Shown here: one piece after another, positions 33,015 to 42,596 of the stretch
How the letters are laid out: each line of letters starts with the position of its first letter
Numbering within the stretch: position 1 is the first letter of the stretch
NCBI RefSeq assembly: GCF_017876115.1
Contig: NZ_JAGINO010000004.1
Location: forward strand, 186,001-250,000
Origin: Azospirillum picis
GTDB lineage: Bacteria > Pseudomonadota > Alphaproteobacteria > Azospirillales > Azospirillaceae
Reading direction: 5' to 3'
DNA length: 64,000 bases
Notes under the pieces: generated by a model
What the model was told of the DNA's origin: nothing
The model's input: the letters and a program-made list of their open reading frames with translations, nothing else
Databases searched by the model: none
Program-made: the position numbers and the translations under genes

Positions 33015-34369
33015 CCGATATCCAGTCGCGTCCGGCGATCGCATCCGGCACCTGGACCGCGACCATCGACGTGGCCCCGGCCGAACCGTCGCTGCGCAAT
33101 ACCGCGCTCGCCGGTGCGCTCGCGGTGCTGGTTGGCTTTGGCGGCTTCCTCGGCTGGGCCTGCACCGCCAGTCTGGACAGTGCGGCGCTCGCCGCCGGCA
33201 CGGTGATGGTCGAAAGCCACCGCAAGACCGTTTCCCACCTCGAAGGCGGCATCCTGCGCGAATTGCTTGTGAAGGACGGCGATTTGGTGAAGGCCGGGCA
33301 GGTGCTGCTGCGCCTCGATTCGACGCAGAGCCAGGCAGTCGTCGCTCAGTTGCAGGGACAATATTGGACGGCGCTCGCCCGGCTCGGCCGGTTGCGCGCT
33401 GAGCAGTCGGACGCATCCCGGCCGTTGGTCCCCGAAGACTTGGCGGCTGCTGCGCGCACCAGCCCGGTGGCGGCCGAAGCACTGGCCGTCGAGGAACGCC
33501 TCTTCAAGTCGCGCCATGACAGCCACGAGGCGCAACTCGCCATCCAACGCAAGCAGATCTCCCAGCTTCGCGACGAGATCCAGGCGCTGGAATCGCAGCG
33601 CAAGGCCACTGCCGATCGCCTGCGCTACACCCAGGATGAGCTCCAGGTGGTGCAATCCCTGTTGGCCAAGGGGTATGAGCGCAAGCCGCGCCTGCTGGAA
33701 CTTCAACGCAATGTCGCCGATTCCCAGGGCCGGCTTGGCGAACTGATGGCCAACAAGTCGAAGGCTGAGCAGGCCATCGCTGCCGCCGAACTGGAGATGA
33801 TCAACCTCGGCAACACCCGCCGGTCGGAAGTGGGGGTCGATCTTCAGGTCGCCCAGGCCGGTGTGGCCGACCTGTCCGAACGCCTGCGGAGTGCCGACGA
33901 CGTGCTGTTGCGGCAGGCGGTCACGGCACCGCAGGCGGGTCGCGTCACCGGGCTGAAGTTCTTCACGCCGGGCGGCGTGATTCCGGCAGGCGTCGGAATC
34001 CTGGACATCGTGCCGCAGGACGACGCCATGATCGTCGAGGCGCGCGTGTCGCCGGCCGACGTCCAGAATGTCGATGTCGGCAGCCGCGCCGTCGTGAAGT
34101 TGACAGGGTACCGCCAGCGCGCGGTGCTACCGGTGCCGGGCGAGGTGGTTTCGTTGTCGGCGGACCAACTTGTCGACGACCGCACCGGATACCCTTACTT
34201 CGCGGCGCGGATCAAAATGGATGCCGCAGTGTTGAAGGAGATGCCCACCGTGGAGTTGCATCCGGGCATGCCGGCGGAAGTCATGATCCATGGCCATGCC
34301 CGCCGCGCCATAGACTATTTCCTGACCCCGCTGACCGACGGCCTGCAGAAGGCTTTCCGCGAAAAGTAA
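33011..34369 (+). CDS. Type I secretion membrane-fusion protein (HlyD/PrtE-like)
   Basis: A 452-residue adaptor. A single membrane span (LAGALAVLVGFGGFLGWACTA) lies near residue 45. Next comes the biotinyl-lipoyl half-motif (VESHRKTVSHLEGGILRELLVKDGDLVKAGQVLLRLD), long coiled-coil hairpin helices around residues 110-290, and the C-terminal HlyD signature region (TGYPYFAARIKMD and VELHPGMPAEVMI). It bridges the ABC exporter to an outer-membrane channel. It is followed by a strong terminator. Confidence 0.92.
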   Translation: MTDIQSRPAIASGTWTATIDVAPAEPSLRNTALAGALAVLVGFGGFLGWACTASLDSAALAAGTVMVESHRKTVSHLEGGILRELLVKDGDLVKAGQVLLRLDSTQSQAVVAQLQGQYWTALARLGRLRAEQSDASRPLVPEDLAAAARTSPVAAEALAVEERLFKSRHDSHEAQLAIQRKQISQLRDEIQALESQRKATADRLRYTQDELQVVQSLLAKGYERKPRLLELQRNVADSQGRLGELMANKSKAEQAIAAAELEMINLGNTRRSEVGVDLQVAQAGVADLSERLRSADDVLLRQAVTAPQAGRVTGLKFFTPGGVIPAGVGILDIVPQDDAMIVEARVSPADVQNVDVGSRAVVKLTGYRQRAVLPVPGEVVSLSADQLVDDRTGYPYFAARIKMDAAVLKEMPTVELHPGMPAEVMIHGHARRAIDYFLTPLTDGLQKAFREK

Positions 34370-34455
34370 GCGCGGACCTCTGATCCCGCCGGCTCCCCGT
34401 TCGGACCGTCGGGAAAGGGGTGCTCGCGGGGGGCCATCCACCGCGGCGCTCCGCG

Positions 34456-34487
34456 AAAGGGCCGGCGTCCCCCACGCCGGCCCTTTT
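34456..34487 (+). terminator. Rho-independent terminator after the exporter operon
   Basis: Arms GGGCCGGCGT (34459-34468) and ACGCCGGCCC (34474-34483) with a 5-base loop, flanked by AAA and followed by TTTT. It separates the exporter operon from the RTX gene. Confidence 0.85.
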
Positions 34488-34755
34488 CGTATGCCTTTGC
34501 TAATTCCCTTCACTTGGTTCAGCAAACCCAAGACGGCGATCTGCTGATATTTTCTGATTCAGGTTGCGAAATTATACGTCAGTGCAGCAATTTTTAAAAT
34601 GCAAAATGTTTTGAAAGTCGACTTAATTCAATATAACTCTCTATTTGAAAGTACAGAGAATGCGTTCTTCTGTGAGAATCTTTTGTTATGACTCAACTTT
34701 CTCTTTCACTGGCCTAAGTTTTATCACACTATGCCGCCTATAGTTTTGGTTACAC
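34488..34755. other. AT-rich promoter region of the RTX gene
   Basis: Unusually AT-rich for this genome. TATAAC at 34632-34637 with TTTTGA 17 bases upstream is a possible promoter, but several alternatives exist. No reading frame is supported. Confidence 0.45.
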
Positions 34756-34801
34756 CGAAAGGGCGAACTCAGCCTTTCGCGCAAGGCCGGAAATGCCGGC
34801 C
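34756..34801 (+). promoter_or_regulatory. Two stem-loops in the RTX 5' leader
   Basis: First hairpin CGAAAGG/CCTTTCG (34756-34779), second GGCCGG/CCGGCC with loop AAATG (34785-34801). The second ends 35 bases before the ATG and just ahead of the AAGGAGA ribosome site. They may stabilise the mRNA or control translation. Confidence 0.5.
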
Positions 34802-34836
34802 CAACAATTCAATCACATCGCAAGGAGACACCTACG

Positions 34837-35658
34837 ATGGCTACGGTTCCTGGGGGCAACTACGACGATGTGCAGATCGGCACGAATCACGGCGATCTGC
34901 TGACAGGCGGGCAGGGTAGCGATCTGTTGCTGGGGGGCAACGGCAACGATACCCTGCTCGGCGGTGCCGGACACGATGCCCAGTTCGGGGGAAATGGGCA
35001 GGACGTGATCCATGGCGGTTCGGGCGCGGATGTGCTGCTGGGGGGGAGCGGCAGCGACATCGTGGATGGCGGTGACGGCGACGACATCATCCTGGGGGGG
35101 AATGGTGACGACGTACTGATCGGTGGCCGTGGGCGCGACGTGATCGACGGCGGCAACGGCGACGACGTGCTGACCGGCGACGACGGCAACGACGTGCTGA
35201 CCGGCGGCAATGGTGACGACACACTGTCCGGTGGCGGGCACGACGACATCCTCGACGGCGGCAAAGGCAATGACGTCCTGCATGGCGGCACCGGCAACGA
35301 CGTGCTGAACGGCGGCGACGGCAGCGACATGCTGTTCGGTGACGACGGCAACGATATGCTGGCAGGCGGCAGGGGCAACGACCTCCTGGCCGGCGGCGCC
35401 GGACATGATGTCTTCATCTTCTCCGGCGGTGGCGGCCAGGACGTGGTTCTGGACTTCAAGGCCGGCGAGGACGTCCTGCAGATCTCCCGCAACATCAATG
35501 GCCTGAAAGTGACCGACGCCGCCGATCTGGCGTCCCGCGTCACCGACCATAACGGCGATGCCGTGATCGATCTCGGCCACGGCGACAGCATCACGCTGAA
35601 GGGCGTGTCGGCTGACGACGTCCATAACCACCCGAACGATTACTTCGTCATCCACTGA
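34837..35658 (+). CDS. RTX calcium-binding protein, probable type I secretion substrate
   Basis: A 273-residue acidic protein. Residues ~15-190 are nearly continuous Gly/Asp-rich nonapeptide repeats (GGxGxDxLx), about 17 units forming a calcium-binding beta-roll. The C-terminal 75 residues ([15 protein letters not shown] then [12 protein letters not shown]) resemble RTX C-terminal domains, ending DYFVIH, in keeping with a C-terminal secretion signal. There is no N-terminal signal peptide and no enzymatic domain, so it may be structural: surface, biofilm or S-layer-like. AAGGAGA precedes the ATG. It lies between the exporter genes and the glycosyltransferases. Confidence 0.88.
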   Translation: MATVPGGNYDDVQIGTNHGDLLTGGQGSDLLLGGNGNDTLLGGAGHDAQFGGNGQDVIHGGSGADVLLGGSGSDIVDGGDGDDIILGGNGDDVLIGGRGRDVIDGGNGDDVLTGDDGNDVLTGGNGDDTLSGGGHDDILDGGKGNDVLHGGTGNDVLNGGDGSDMLFGDDGNDMLAGGRGNDLLAGGAGHDVFIFSGGGGQDVVLDFKAGEDVLQISRNINGLKVTDAADLASRVTDHNGDAVIDLGHGDSITLKGVSADDVHNHPNDYFVIH

Positions 35659-35698
35659 GGCCTGAGCTCAGGTCGGGTGATCGCCTGAAAGGTGGACC

Positions 35699-35715
35699 GG
35701 CGGCGTAAAGCCGCC
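35699..35715 (+). terminator. Hairpin after the RTX gene
   Basis: GGCGGC and GCCGCC around GTAAA, extendable by ACC/GGT, lie 40 bases after the RTX stop. No T run follows, so partial termination or mRNA 3' protection between the RTX and glycosyltransferase genes is possible. Confidence 0.4.
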
Positions 35716-35778
35716 GTCGGTCTCCCCTTGCCTGATTTCCGCATTCGAAACCCTCCGACGCTGCCGGGACAATCATCC

Positions 35779-38076
35779 ATGACCGTCATCGCCGTCCTGC
35801 CGAACTCGGTGTCGATCGCTCCCGCCCAGCGCCTCGCGCTTGGCCGCCGCTTTGTCCTGATTTCCTGGACCATGGATGGGGCCCCGGACGGGTCGGCCGC
35901 CAGCAGGGAGCCCCTGGGTTCCATCACGCCGGAGATCGGCGGACGCCCGGTGCGCCCGCCCTTCACCACGCTGACCATCAACAATGAATGGGGCGGCCGC
36001 CGCATCCTGTCGATTCTTCCGGCTCCGCAAGACCCGTCGGAGCCTATCCGCTTCGTCGCCGGGAACCGTGTCGTCGCCGAACTTCGCGCCGAAGCGGGCG
36101 GCGCCGACCTCGACCCGGCGGGGCTGCTCGGCAGCCTGGAGGGACCGGCGCGCCTCCGCGTCCTGCGTTTCTTCTTTGACTTCGCTTGCTCGACCCCGGC
36201 GCTGCGCCGCGACGCCGGCTTCGCCGCGCTGTGCCGACGTCTGGTGCTCGACCGCTCAGCCGACCCGGCGACCCTCGCCGTCCGCGCCGAAGCTGGTGGC
36301 GGACTGCTGTTGTGCGCCGGCGCCCTGGCGCCGCGGTTCGGCGCAATCACCGGGTTGGTCGTACTGTCCACCGACCGGGTGATCCCGGCACCGTTCGACG
36401 CCTGCGTCGGCAACGATCCCGCTGGGCGCGGCCGGGTAGCTTTCGACCTGCTGATCGACCGCGACCTTTGTACGCCGGGCAACCTGTTGGTGGTGCTCGG
36501 CGCCAACGGCATGGCCTGCCGGCGTTTTCCCGAGCGCCCGACCGCAGTGCCGACGCTGACCGAGCGGCTGAACGCCCGACCCGATACGCCGGCGGCGGTG
36601 CGTCACTATCTACTGTCCTGCATGGCGGAACGCGGTCGCAGCGAGCCGTCCGCCGCGTCGGCCGTCACGGAGTTGCAGGCACTGGCGCCGTTGCCGCGGC
36701 GGCAGGCGGCCGACGCAAGGCGTCCGATCGGCGCATCGCTCGACCTCGCCGTCCCGACCGCGGACGGTGGCCTGTTCCTGGCGGGCTGGCTGCATGATCC
36801 GCACGGTCTCGCCGCGGATCTGGTGGTGCGCACGCCTTTCGGCGGCGAACGTCGTGTCGACGCCTTTCCGCACCGCTTTCCTCGCGAGGATGTCGCCAAG
36901 CTCTATGGCTCCGCGGGCGTCGACCGCAGTGGCTTCGTCCTCCACCTGCCGGGCAGCCCGGAAGCCGGCGAAGCGATGCAGGTCACAGCGGACCTGCGGC
37001 TGGCGTCTGGCGGATCGCTTCCCCTGGTGCCGGCGCCGCGCCCGCGTGCCCATGCCGACGCCCGTGCGGCCGTGCTGGGCAGCCTGCCGCCGCGTTTCGC
37101 GACGCCGGAACTGCTCCGGACGGTCATCGCGCCGGCTGTCGCCCCTCTGCACGCAGCCCATCTCGCCACCCGCGGCGAACCCGAACTGATCGTCTTCGGC
37201 GAGCGACCGGCGGTCCCCCCGGTGTCGGTGATCATTCCGCTCTACCGCACGTTGGAGTTCCTGCGCTTCCAGATCTCCAGCTTCGCCACCGATCCGGCAA
37301 TGCGCGAGGTCGAACTGGTCTTCGTGCTCGACAGCCCGGAGCAACGCGATGAGGTCGCGCACTTGCTGCGCGGTTTCCATGCGCTCTATGGGCTTCCGAT
37401 GCTGCTGTTGGTGCAGACAGCCAATTTCGGCTATTCGGCCGCCAACAATGCCGGCGTGGCGACCGCCCGGGGTAACCGGCTGCTGTTCCTCAATTCCGAT
37501 GTGGTGCCCGACCGTGCCGGCTGGCTGCCGGCGCTGGTTGCGGCGCTCGATGAGCGGCCCGGCACCGGCGCCGTAGGCCCGAAGCTGCTGTTCGACGACG
37601 ACAGCCTGCAGCATGCCGGCCTCTATTTCGATCGGGACCTGCAGGGAGCCTGGTACAACCATCACTTCTTCAAGGGTCTGCCGCGCGAGTTCGCTCCCGC
37701 CTGCCTGCCGCGCCGGGTTCCGGGCGTCACCGGTGCCTGCCTGCTGACCACCAGGGCCATCTATGCAGCCGCCGGCGGTTTCTGCGAGGACTACGTCATC
37801 GGCGACTTCGAGGATTCCGACCTCTGCCTGCGTATCCGGGAGCAGGGGCTGGACATTCGCTACACCCCGTCGGTGGAGCTGTATCACCTGGAACGCCGCT
37901 CGATCGGCCGCCACCAGGGTTACACCCGGGGAGTCGCCTCCGAATACAACCGCTGGCTCCACGGCCGCCGCTGGGCAGGCCCGATGGCTGAACTGATGGC
38001 TCGCGACTGGTTCGCCGGGGACGAGGCGCCTCTCCCGGCCAAGCGAGCCCGCAAGACCCTACAGGTGACCCGATGA
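35779..38076 (+). CDS. Large protein with C-terminal GT2 glycosyltransferase domain
   Basis: A 765-residue protein. The C-terminal third is a GT2 (GT-A fold) domain: PPVSVIIPLYRTLEFLRFQI, NFGYSAANNAGVA, the nucleotide/metal motif FLNSDVVP near 572, and GDFEDSDLCLRIREQGLDI. The first ~470 residues are not recognised. A segment near residues 330-345 (GLFLAGWLHDPHG) recurs in two other proteins of this locus. It probably adds a sugar to a polysaccharide, lipid carrier or protein. The ATG at 35779 is chosen; a GTG at 35692 is possible. Its stop overlaps the methyltransferase start (ATGA). Confidence 0.8.
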   Translation: MTVIAVLPNSVSIAPAQRLALGRRFVLISWTMDGAPDGSAASREPLGSITPEIGGRPVRPPFTTLTINNEWGGRRILSILPAPQDPSEPIRFVAGNRVVAELRAEAGGADLDPAGLLGSLEGPARLRVLRFFFDFACSTPALRRDAGFAALCRRLVLDRSADPATLAVRAEAGGGLLLCAGALAPRFGAITGLVVLSTDRVIPAPFDACVGNDPAGRGRVAFDLLIDRDLCTPGNLLVVLGANGMACRRFPERPTAVPTLTERLNARPDTPAAVRHYLLSCMAERGRSEPSAASAVTELQALAPLPRRQAADARRPIGASLDLAVPTADGGLFLAGWLHDPHGLAADLVVRTPFGGERRVDAFPHRFPREDVAKLYGSAGVDRSGFVLHLPGSPEAGEAMQVTADLRLASGGSLPLVPAPRPRAHADARAAVLGSLPPRFATPELLRTVIAPAVAPLHAAHLATRGEPELIVFGERPAVPPVSVIIPLYRTLEFLRFQISSFATDPAMREVELVFVLDSPEQRDEVAHLLRGFHALYGLPMLLLVQTANFGYSAANNAGVATARGNRLLFLNSDVVPDRAGWLPALVAALDERPGTGAVGPKLLFDDDSLQHAGLYFDRDLQGAWYNHHFFKGLPREFAPACLPRRVPGVTGACLLTTRAIYAAAGGFCEDYVIGDFEDSDLCLRIREQGLDIRYTPSVELYHLERRSIGRHQGYTRGVASEYNRWLHGRRWAGPMAELMARDWFAGDEAPLPAKRARKTLQVTR

Positions 38077-38900
38077 ACGCGATCGTGCCGACCCCGCAGC
38101 TTGCCGTCCTGCGCCGCCAGACCGATCCGCGCCTGGAATGGCTGTGTGCCCACATCGCCCGCAACCGCTTTCTGCCTGTGCCGCCGCCCGAACTGCACTT
38201 CATCGGCGACGGCGACTTCCGCGCCATCGGGGCGGAGTTCCTGCGTCATTTCGTCCGGTTGGGTGGCCTGCGCCCCCATCACCGGGTGCTGGAGATCGGC
38301 TGCGGTGTCGGCCGCATGGCCCTGCCGCTGACTCAGTACATCGAGTGCGCCTATGACGGCATCGACATCGTGCTGGATGGCATCCGTTGGTGTGCCGACA
38401 CGATCACCCCGGCTTTCCCGGAGTTCCGGTTCCATCATCTCGACGTCGCCAACGGCCTCTACAATCCGGGCGGCCGGCTCGAAGGCGGGACTGTGTCACT
38501 GCCGTTCGGCACCGGTACCTACGACTTCGTCATCCTGACATCGGTCGTCACCCATCTGCGGATTGCCGATACCAAACGCTATGCCGCAGAGATCGGTCGG
38601 CTGCTGAAGCCGGGCGGGCGCTGCTTCCTCAGCCTGTTCCTGGCCGATGAAACTGCCCGCACCGGCATCGCCGCCGGCAGCGCACGCCCAGCCTTCAAGG
38701 TTGGGCCGGACGTGGAACTGCTGGCCGATCCCGACCATCCCAACGCCGCCGTCGCCTATGACGAGGCGTTCCTGCTCGACCTGTTCGCGGCACACGGCCT
38801 ACGGCCGGCCCGACAGGTCGCCTACGGGCATTGGAGCGGCCGGCGCGAGGCCGAAAACTTCCAGGATCTGCTCGTGCTGGAGAAGGGGATCGGCCGATGA
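38073..38900 (+). CDS. Class I SAM-dependent methyltransferase
   Basis: A 275-residue methyltransferase. Motif I VLEIGCGVGRMALPL lies near residue 70, followed by YDGIDIVLDGIRWC (acidic residue for the SAM ribose) and LKPGGRCFLSLFL (post-motif). It is coupled by 4-base overlaps to the glycosyltransferases on both sides, so it probably methylates a sugar of the same glycan (inference). No signal or membrane segment. Confidence 0.85.
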   Translation: MNAIVPTPQLAVLRRQTDPRLEWLCAHIARNRFLPVPPPELHFIGDGDFRAIGAEFLRHFVRLGGLRPHHRVLEIGCGVGRMALPLTQYIECAYDGIDIVLDGIRWCADTITPAFPEFRFHHLDVANGLYNPGGRLEGGTVSLPFGTGTYDFVILTSVVTHLRIADTKRYAAEIGRLLKPGGRCFLSLFLADETARTGIAAGSARPAFKVGPDVELLADPDHPNAAVAYDEAFLLDLFAAHGLRPARQVAYGHWSGRREAENFQDLLVLEKGIGR

Positions 38901-40273
38901 CCCGCCGGCGTCTTCCATTGGTCGCCGCCGGGCAGCCGCTCCCCCGCCCGCCCGCCAACCGGTCGCGCCCGCTGCCGCGTGCCAGTGCAGATCGCCCGCC
39001 GCGGATTCTGCTGATCGCGCACAACCATCCGAGCCTGCATCCGGGCGGCACCGAGATCTTCGCCCACGAACTGTTCGGCGGCCTCAAGGCGGCCGGCGCG
39101 GAATGCCTGTTCCTGGCCTGCACCAACGATACCCATCGGGCGCCCCGGCCGGGCACCGGCTTCCAGACGCTTGGGCGCAGCGCCGACGAGGTCCTGTTGT
39201 GGGCCGGTCATTTCGATCATTTCCACCAAAGCCAGATCGACCTGCACGGGCTGGTGCCCGACCTGTCGAACCTGCTGCGCGCCTTCCGGCCCGACATCGT
39301 GCACGTTCACCACACGTTGCTGCTGGGCGTGGAGATGCTTTTCCTGATCCGCCGCGTCTGCCCGGACGCGAAGATCGTCTACACGCTGCACGACTACTAC
39401 CCGATCTGTGCCAACGACGGGCAGATGGTGACGGCGGCCGACCGGGCGCTGTGCGAGAAGGCCTCACCCGACGCCTGCCATCGCTGCTTCCCCGAACGCC
39501 CGGCCGACCAGTTCCTGCTGCGCGAGAAGCACATCAAGGCGATGTTCGGGCTGGTCGACCGCTTCCTGGCGCCGAGCCGCTTCCTGCGCGACCGCTACGT
39601 CGCCTGGGGTCTCGATGCCGACCGTATCGAGGTGATGGGGAACAGCCGCCCGGTGGTCGAGCCCGCACCGTCACGCGAGACTGCCGATGGCGGCCGTCGC
39701 GACGCCTTCGCCTATTTCGGCAACCTCAATCCTTTCAAGGGCGTCACCGTGGCTTTGGAGGCCGTGGCCAGCATGGCGCGCCAGGGTCTGGCGCCGTCGC
39801 TGGCCGTCCATGGCGGCAGCCTGTACCAAGGCCAGGAGTTCCGCGGGCGGCTGTCCGACGCCTTTGAGGCGGCGCGTGGGCTTGCCACCCCCCGCGGCCC
39901 GTACCGGCGCGAGGAGATGCCGGCGCTGATGGCGGCGGCCGATTGGGTCGTGATGCCGTCGGTTTGGTGGGAGAACGCCCCTTTGGTGATCCAGGAGGCC
40001 TTCCAGCATCGCCGGCCGGTCATCTGCAGCGGCATCGGCGGCATGGCGGAGGCGGTGCGTGACGGTGTCGATGGGCTGCATGTCCGCCCCAACGACCCGG
40101 CCGACCTTGCCCGCGTCATGACCCGCGCCATGACCGAACCCGGCCTGTGGGAGCGCCTTTCCGCCAACATTCCCGCCGTCCGTCCAACCGAGGAGGCGGC
40201 CTTGCTCCACCTCGCCCTTTACGGCGAGCTCCTGGCATCCATCCCCGCCACACTCACTCAGGGAAGCCGCTAG
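38897..40273 (+). CDS. GT4 family glycosyltransferase
   Basis: A 458-residue GT-B enzyme. The N-terminal domain has AHNHPSLHPGGTEIFAHELF, and HVHHTLLLGVEML follows. The C-terminal domain has YFGNLNPFKG and the EX7E motif PSVWWENAPLVIQEAFQ with GIGGMAEAV, typical of GT4. A Pro/Arg-rich N-terminal extension of ~35 residues is present. The YTLHDYYPICANDGQM-like segment and a Cys-rich loop (CHRCFPERP) are shared with the GT4 at 42597, so the two are paralogues. It starts inside the methyltransferase stop. Confidence 0.88.
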   Translation: MTRRRLPLVAAGQPLPRPPANRSRPLPRASADRPPRILLIAHNHPSLHPGGTEIFAHELFGGLKAAGAECLFLACTNDTHRAPRPGTGFQTLGRSADEVLLWAGHFDHFHQSQIDLHGLVPDLSNLLRAFRPDIVHVHHTLLLGVEMLFLIRRVCPDAKIVYTLHDYYPICANDGQMVTAADRALCEKASPDACHRCFPERPADQFLLREKHIKAMFGLVDRFLAPSRFLRDRYVAWGLDADRIEVMGNSRPVVEPAPSRETADGGRRDAFAYFGNLNPFKGVTVALEAVASMARQGLAPSLAVHGGSLYQGQEFRGRLSDAFEAARGLATPRGPYRREEMPALMAAADWVVMPSVWWENAPLVIQEAFQHRRPVICSGIGGMAEAVRDGVDGLHVRPNDPADLARVMTRAMTEPGLWERLSANIPAVRPTEEAALLHLALYGELLASIPATLTQGSR

Positions 40274-40275
40274 CG

Positions 40276-42465
40276 ATGAAGGACCGCAGCACCAAGGCCG
40301 ACATCACCGCCGCCGTCTTGCTGGACGAGGACACGCTGATGCTGTTCGGGGCGATCGACCAGCCCCTGCCGGCCGAGAGCGTGGTCCTGCTGGACGGCAC
40401 CGCCGACGGCCGGTTCCGCGGCGGCGGCTGGACCGACGGCGCGGGGGAACGGTGGTTCCTGGCGACGATCAGCGTCGGGGGGCTCGCCCACATGCGCCCG
40501 TCCCGCATCGAGATTCTCGATGGCGCCGGCGGGCGCCTGTCGCTGCCGCGCCTTTCCAACGTCCGTACCAACCCGGCCCATATGGTCTCGGCCCTGGGGG
40601 AGGCGCAGCCGCAGTCGCTGGGTGCCGCGCTCGATGTCGCGGTCCTTTTGATCGCCGAGGACTGCGTATCCGCGGAAGCCGACCGGCACCGCCGCCTGCT
40701 TGCCGGCTTGGCGCAGGAGGCGTCGCGCCCGGACGGCTTCGCCGAGGTGCTGGGACGCTTCCGTGATGGTGCCTTGATGGTGCAGGGCTGGTCGCACGGC
40801 TTTCCTGCCGGCGACCACCGGGTGCTGGTGGAATCCGACGACCTGCGGGTGCACGCGGCGGCGGCGGCGCCTTTCCACCGCCCGGACCTGCCCGACACCG
40901 CGGCAGGCGTCCTGGCGGTGCTCGAGGGGCCGGCGCCATCGCCCGGCGCCATCCGCCGCATCCATTTCCGCGCCGACGACGGGTGGCGCCATCTGGCCAT
41001 CTTCGAGCACCGACAGATCCTGGCCGACGGCGTTGCCGCAGCCCATGCCCGGGACATGCTGGGCCAACTCCAGGGCGAGCCGGCGCGGCGCGTCGTCGCC
41101 ACCGCAGTCGCTGCTCGCTACAATGGGGTGGAGACGGTTTCGCAGCTCGACGTTCCGGTGCGCATCGGGCTCGACCTGGCGGTGCGCGTCGTCGGCGCTG
41201 GGCTGTTCGTCAGCGGCTGGCTGCTCGATCCCACCAGAGCGGTGCGGGCCGTCACGCTGAAAGGGCCGGGGCTGGCGGTGCGGATCGATGCGGACTGGTC
41301 CCGCCAATCCCGCCGCGACGTCAGCGAGGCCTTCGCGCACGATCCCGTGTTCGCCGGCCGGCTGCTTCCGGGAGACGACGGCCACGGCTTCATTGCCTTC
41401 GCCCGCGAACCGGCAGGCTTGCCGGCCGGCGCCGACTTCCACCTCGAACTGGCCCTCGCCGACTTTCCCGCATTCCTGCCGCTGCCTTGTCCGCCGGCCG
41501 CCGGTGAGGCGATGCGGCGCATGCTGGGGGCCGTCAATCCAGACAGCCCGTCTATCGACCGCATCATCGCAAACCATCTCGGGCCGATGCTGCAGACCGC
41601 GTCCGCCGCCGCCCTCGGAAAGGCCGCGCCCGCGACCCTCCACGCCATGGGCCGTACCGTGAAGAGCCCGCGGGTATCGGTGATCCTGCCGGTCTGCGAC
41701 GGCCGCGAGGATGTCGACTTGAACCTCGCGCGCATGGCCAACGATCCTGACTTTGCCGAGGCCGAGATCCTGGTGGTGGCGGGGGAACGGGCGCATGAGC
41801 GACTCGCGGGCATGGTCCGGCAGGCCGCCGGCTTCTACCGGCTGGCTGTCGGCTTCATCGAGGCATCGTTGGCTGCCGACCCGTTCGAGGCGATCGCTGC
41901 GGCGCTGCCCCATGCCCGCGCCGACCGGGTGCTGCTGCTCTCGCCGTCGGTTCTCCCGACCGAGCGGGGTTGGCTGTCGGCGCTGGAGCGTGCGATCCGT
42001 CGCCCGAATGCTGTCGGCGCCGCGGCACTCGCCCCGGTTATGGCCAGCCCGACCCTGCTGTACGAGGACCATTCGATCCGCTTCGCCGGGATCGTCGCCG
42101 TCGAGGGTCCGGGCGGCGCCGTAACCTACGAACGCCGTTTTGCCGGCTATCCACGCGACTGGCTGAGGGAACAGGAGGCGTCCGCCGTGGATGCGGCCTC
42201 GGCCGACTGCGCGCTGCTGCCCCGCGACCTGCTGGCACGGGCGCTTGCCGAGCGCGGGCGCTTTCTCGGCGCCGACCTCAAGGGCCTCGATCTCTGCCTG
42301 CGGGTACGGGCGGCCGGAGGCTCCTGCCTGTGGCTGCCGAAGCTGCGGCTGGTTGCGGTGGATGAGCAGTCCCGCAGCACCCGCGACCCGCGGCTGGAGC
42401 GCATCAGCGCGTTGGTCGACCAGTGGGGCTTTGCGAAGCACTGGAAGGCATCGATCGCGGCCTGA
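40276..42465 (+). CDS. Large GT2-like protein with degenerate catalytic motif
   Basis: A 729-residue protein, two bases downstream of the GT4 gene. The C-terminal part follows the GT2 pattern (VSVILPVCDGREDVDLNLARM near 465). The expected NSD motif (FLNSDVVP in the paralogue at 35779) reads LLLSPSVLP near residue 555, so the metal/nucleotide Asp is missing. The terminal acidic cluster is also weak (LGADLKGLDLCLRVRAAG). The N-terminal half contains the recurring segments GALMVQGWSHG and GLFVSGWLLDPT. Likely a non-catalytic or altered-specificity partner. The start MKDRSTKAD follows the GT4 stop directly. Confidence 0.7.
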   Translation: MKDRSTKADITAAVLLDEDTLMLFGAIDQPLPAESVVLLDGTADGRFRGGGWTDGAGERWFLATISVGGLAHMRPSRIEILDGAGGRLSLPRLSNVRTNPAHMVSALGEAQPQSLGAALDVAVLLIAEDCVSAEADRHRRLLAGLAQEASRPDGFAEVLGRFRDGALMVQGWSHGFPAGDHRVLVESDDLRVHAAAAAPFHRPDLPDTAAGVLAVLEGPAPSPGAIRRIHFRADDGWRHLAIFEHRQILADGVAAAHARDMLGQLQGEPARRVVATAVAARYNGVETVSQLDVPVRIGLDLAVRVVGAGLFVSGWLLDPTRAVRAVTLKGPGLAVRIDADWSRQSRRDVSEAFAHDPVFAGRLLPGDDGHGFIAFAREPAGLPAGADFHLELALADFPAFLPLPCPPAAGEAMRRMLGAVNPDSPSIDRIIANHLGPMLQTASAAALGKAAPATLHAMGRTVKSPRVSVILPVCDGREDVDLNLARMANDPDFAEAEILVVAGERAHERLAGMVRQAAGFYRLAVGFIEASLAADPFEAIAAALPHARADRVLLLSPSVLPTERGWLSALERAIRRPNAVGAAALAPVMASPTLLYEDHSIRFAGIVAVEGPGGAVTYERRFAGYPRDWLREQEASAVDAASADCALLPRDLLARALAERGRFLGADLKGLDLCLRVRAAGGSCLWLPKLRLVAVDEQSRSTRDPRLERISALVDQWGFAKHWKASIAA

Positions 42466-42486
42466 ATCGTGGCGCTCAATCACCAA

Positions 42487-42528
42487 CCCTCCCTCCTCCT
42501 CTCCGGCAAAGCGGGGGAAGGGAGGGGG
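42487..42528. repeat. Palindromic repeat within the glycan operon
   Basis: CCCTCCCT...CTCTCCG pairs with CGGGGGA...AGGGAGGG around GCAAAG. It is another member of the CTCTCCGGCAAAGCGGGGG-like hairpins seen elsewhere, between the GT2-like and GT4 genes. Confidence 0.6.
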
Positions 42529-42596
42529 TAATAACAGGGACGGGGCCGCAGGCACCGCCAAACTCTCACCTCCGGACAAGGACAAGCGGTCGAACG

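Noticed and set aside
34813..35655. Minus-strand repeat frame rich in Val/Ala and His opposite the RTX gene, and the possibility that its repeats are a CRISPR array
   Set aside because: The repeats are the coding nonapeptides of the RTX protein (27-base period, degenerate, no spacers). The minus frame is the complement of these repeats.
36610..37962. Long minus-strand frame opposite the GT2 protein
   Set aside because: Gln/Arg/Ala-rich shadow; the plus strand has a clear GT2 domain.
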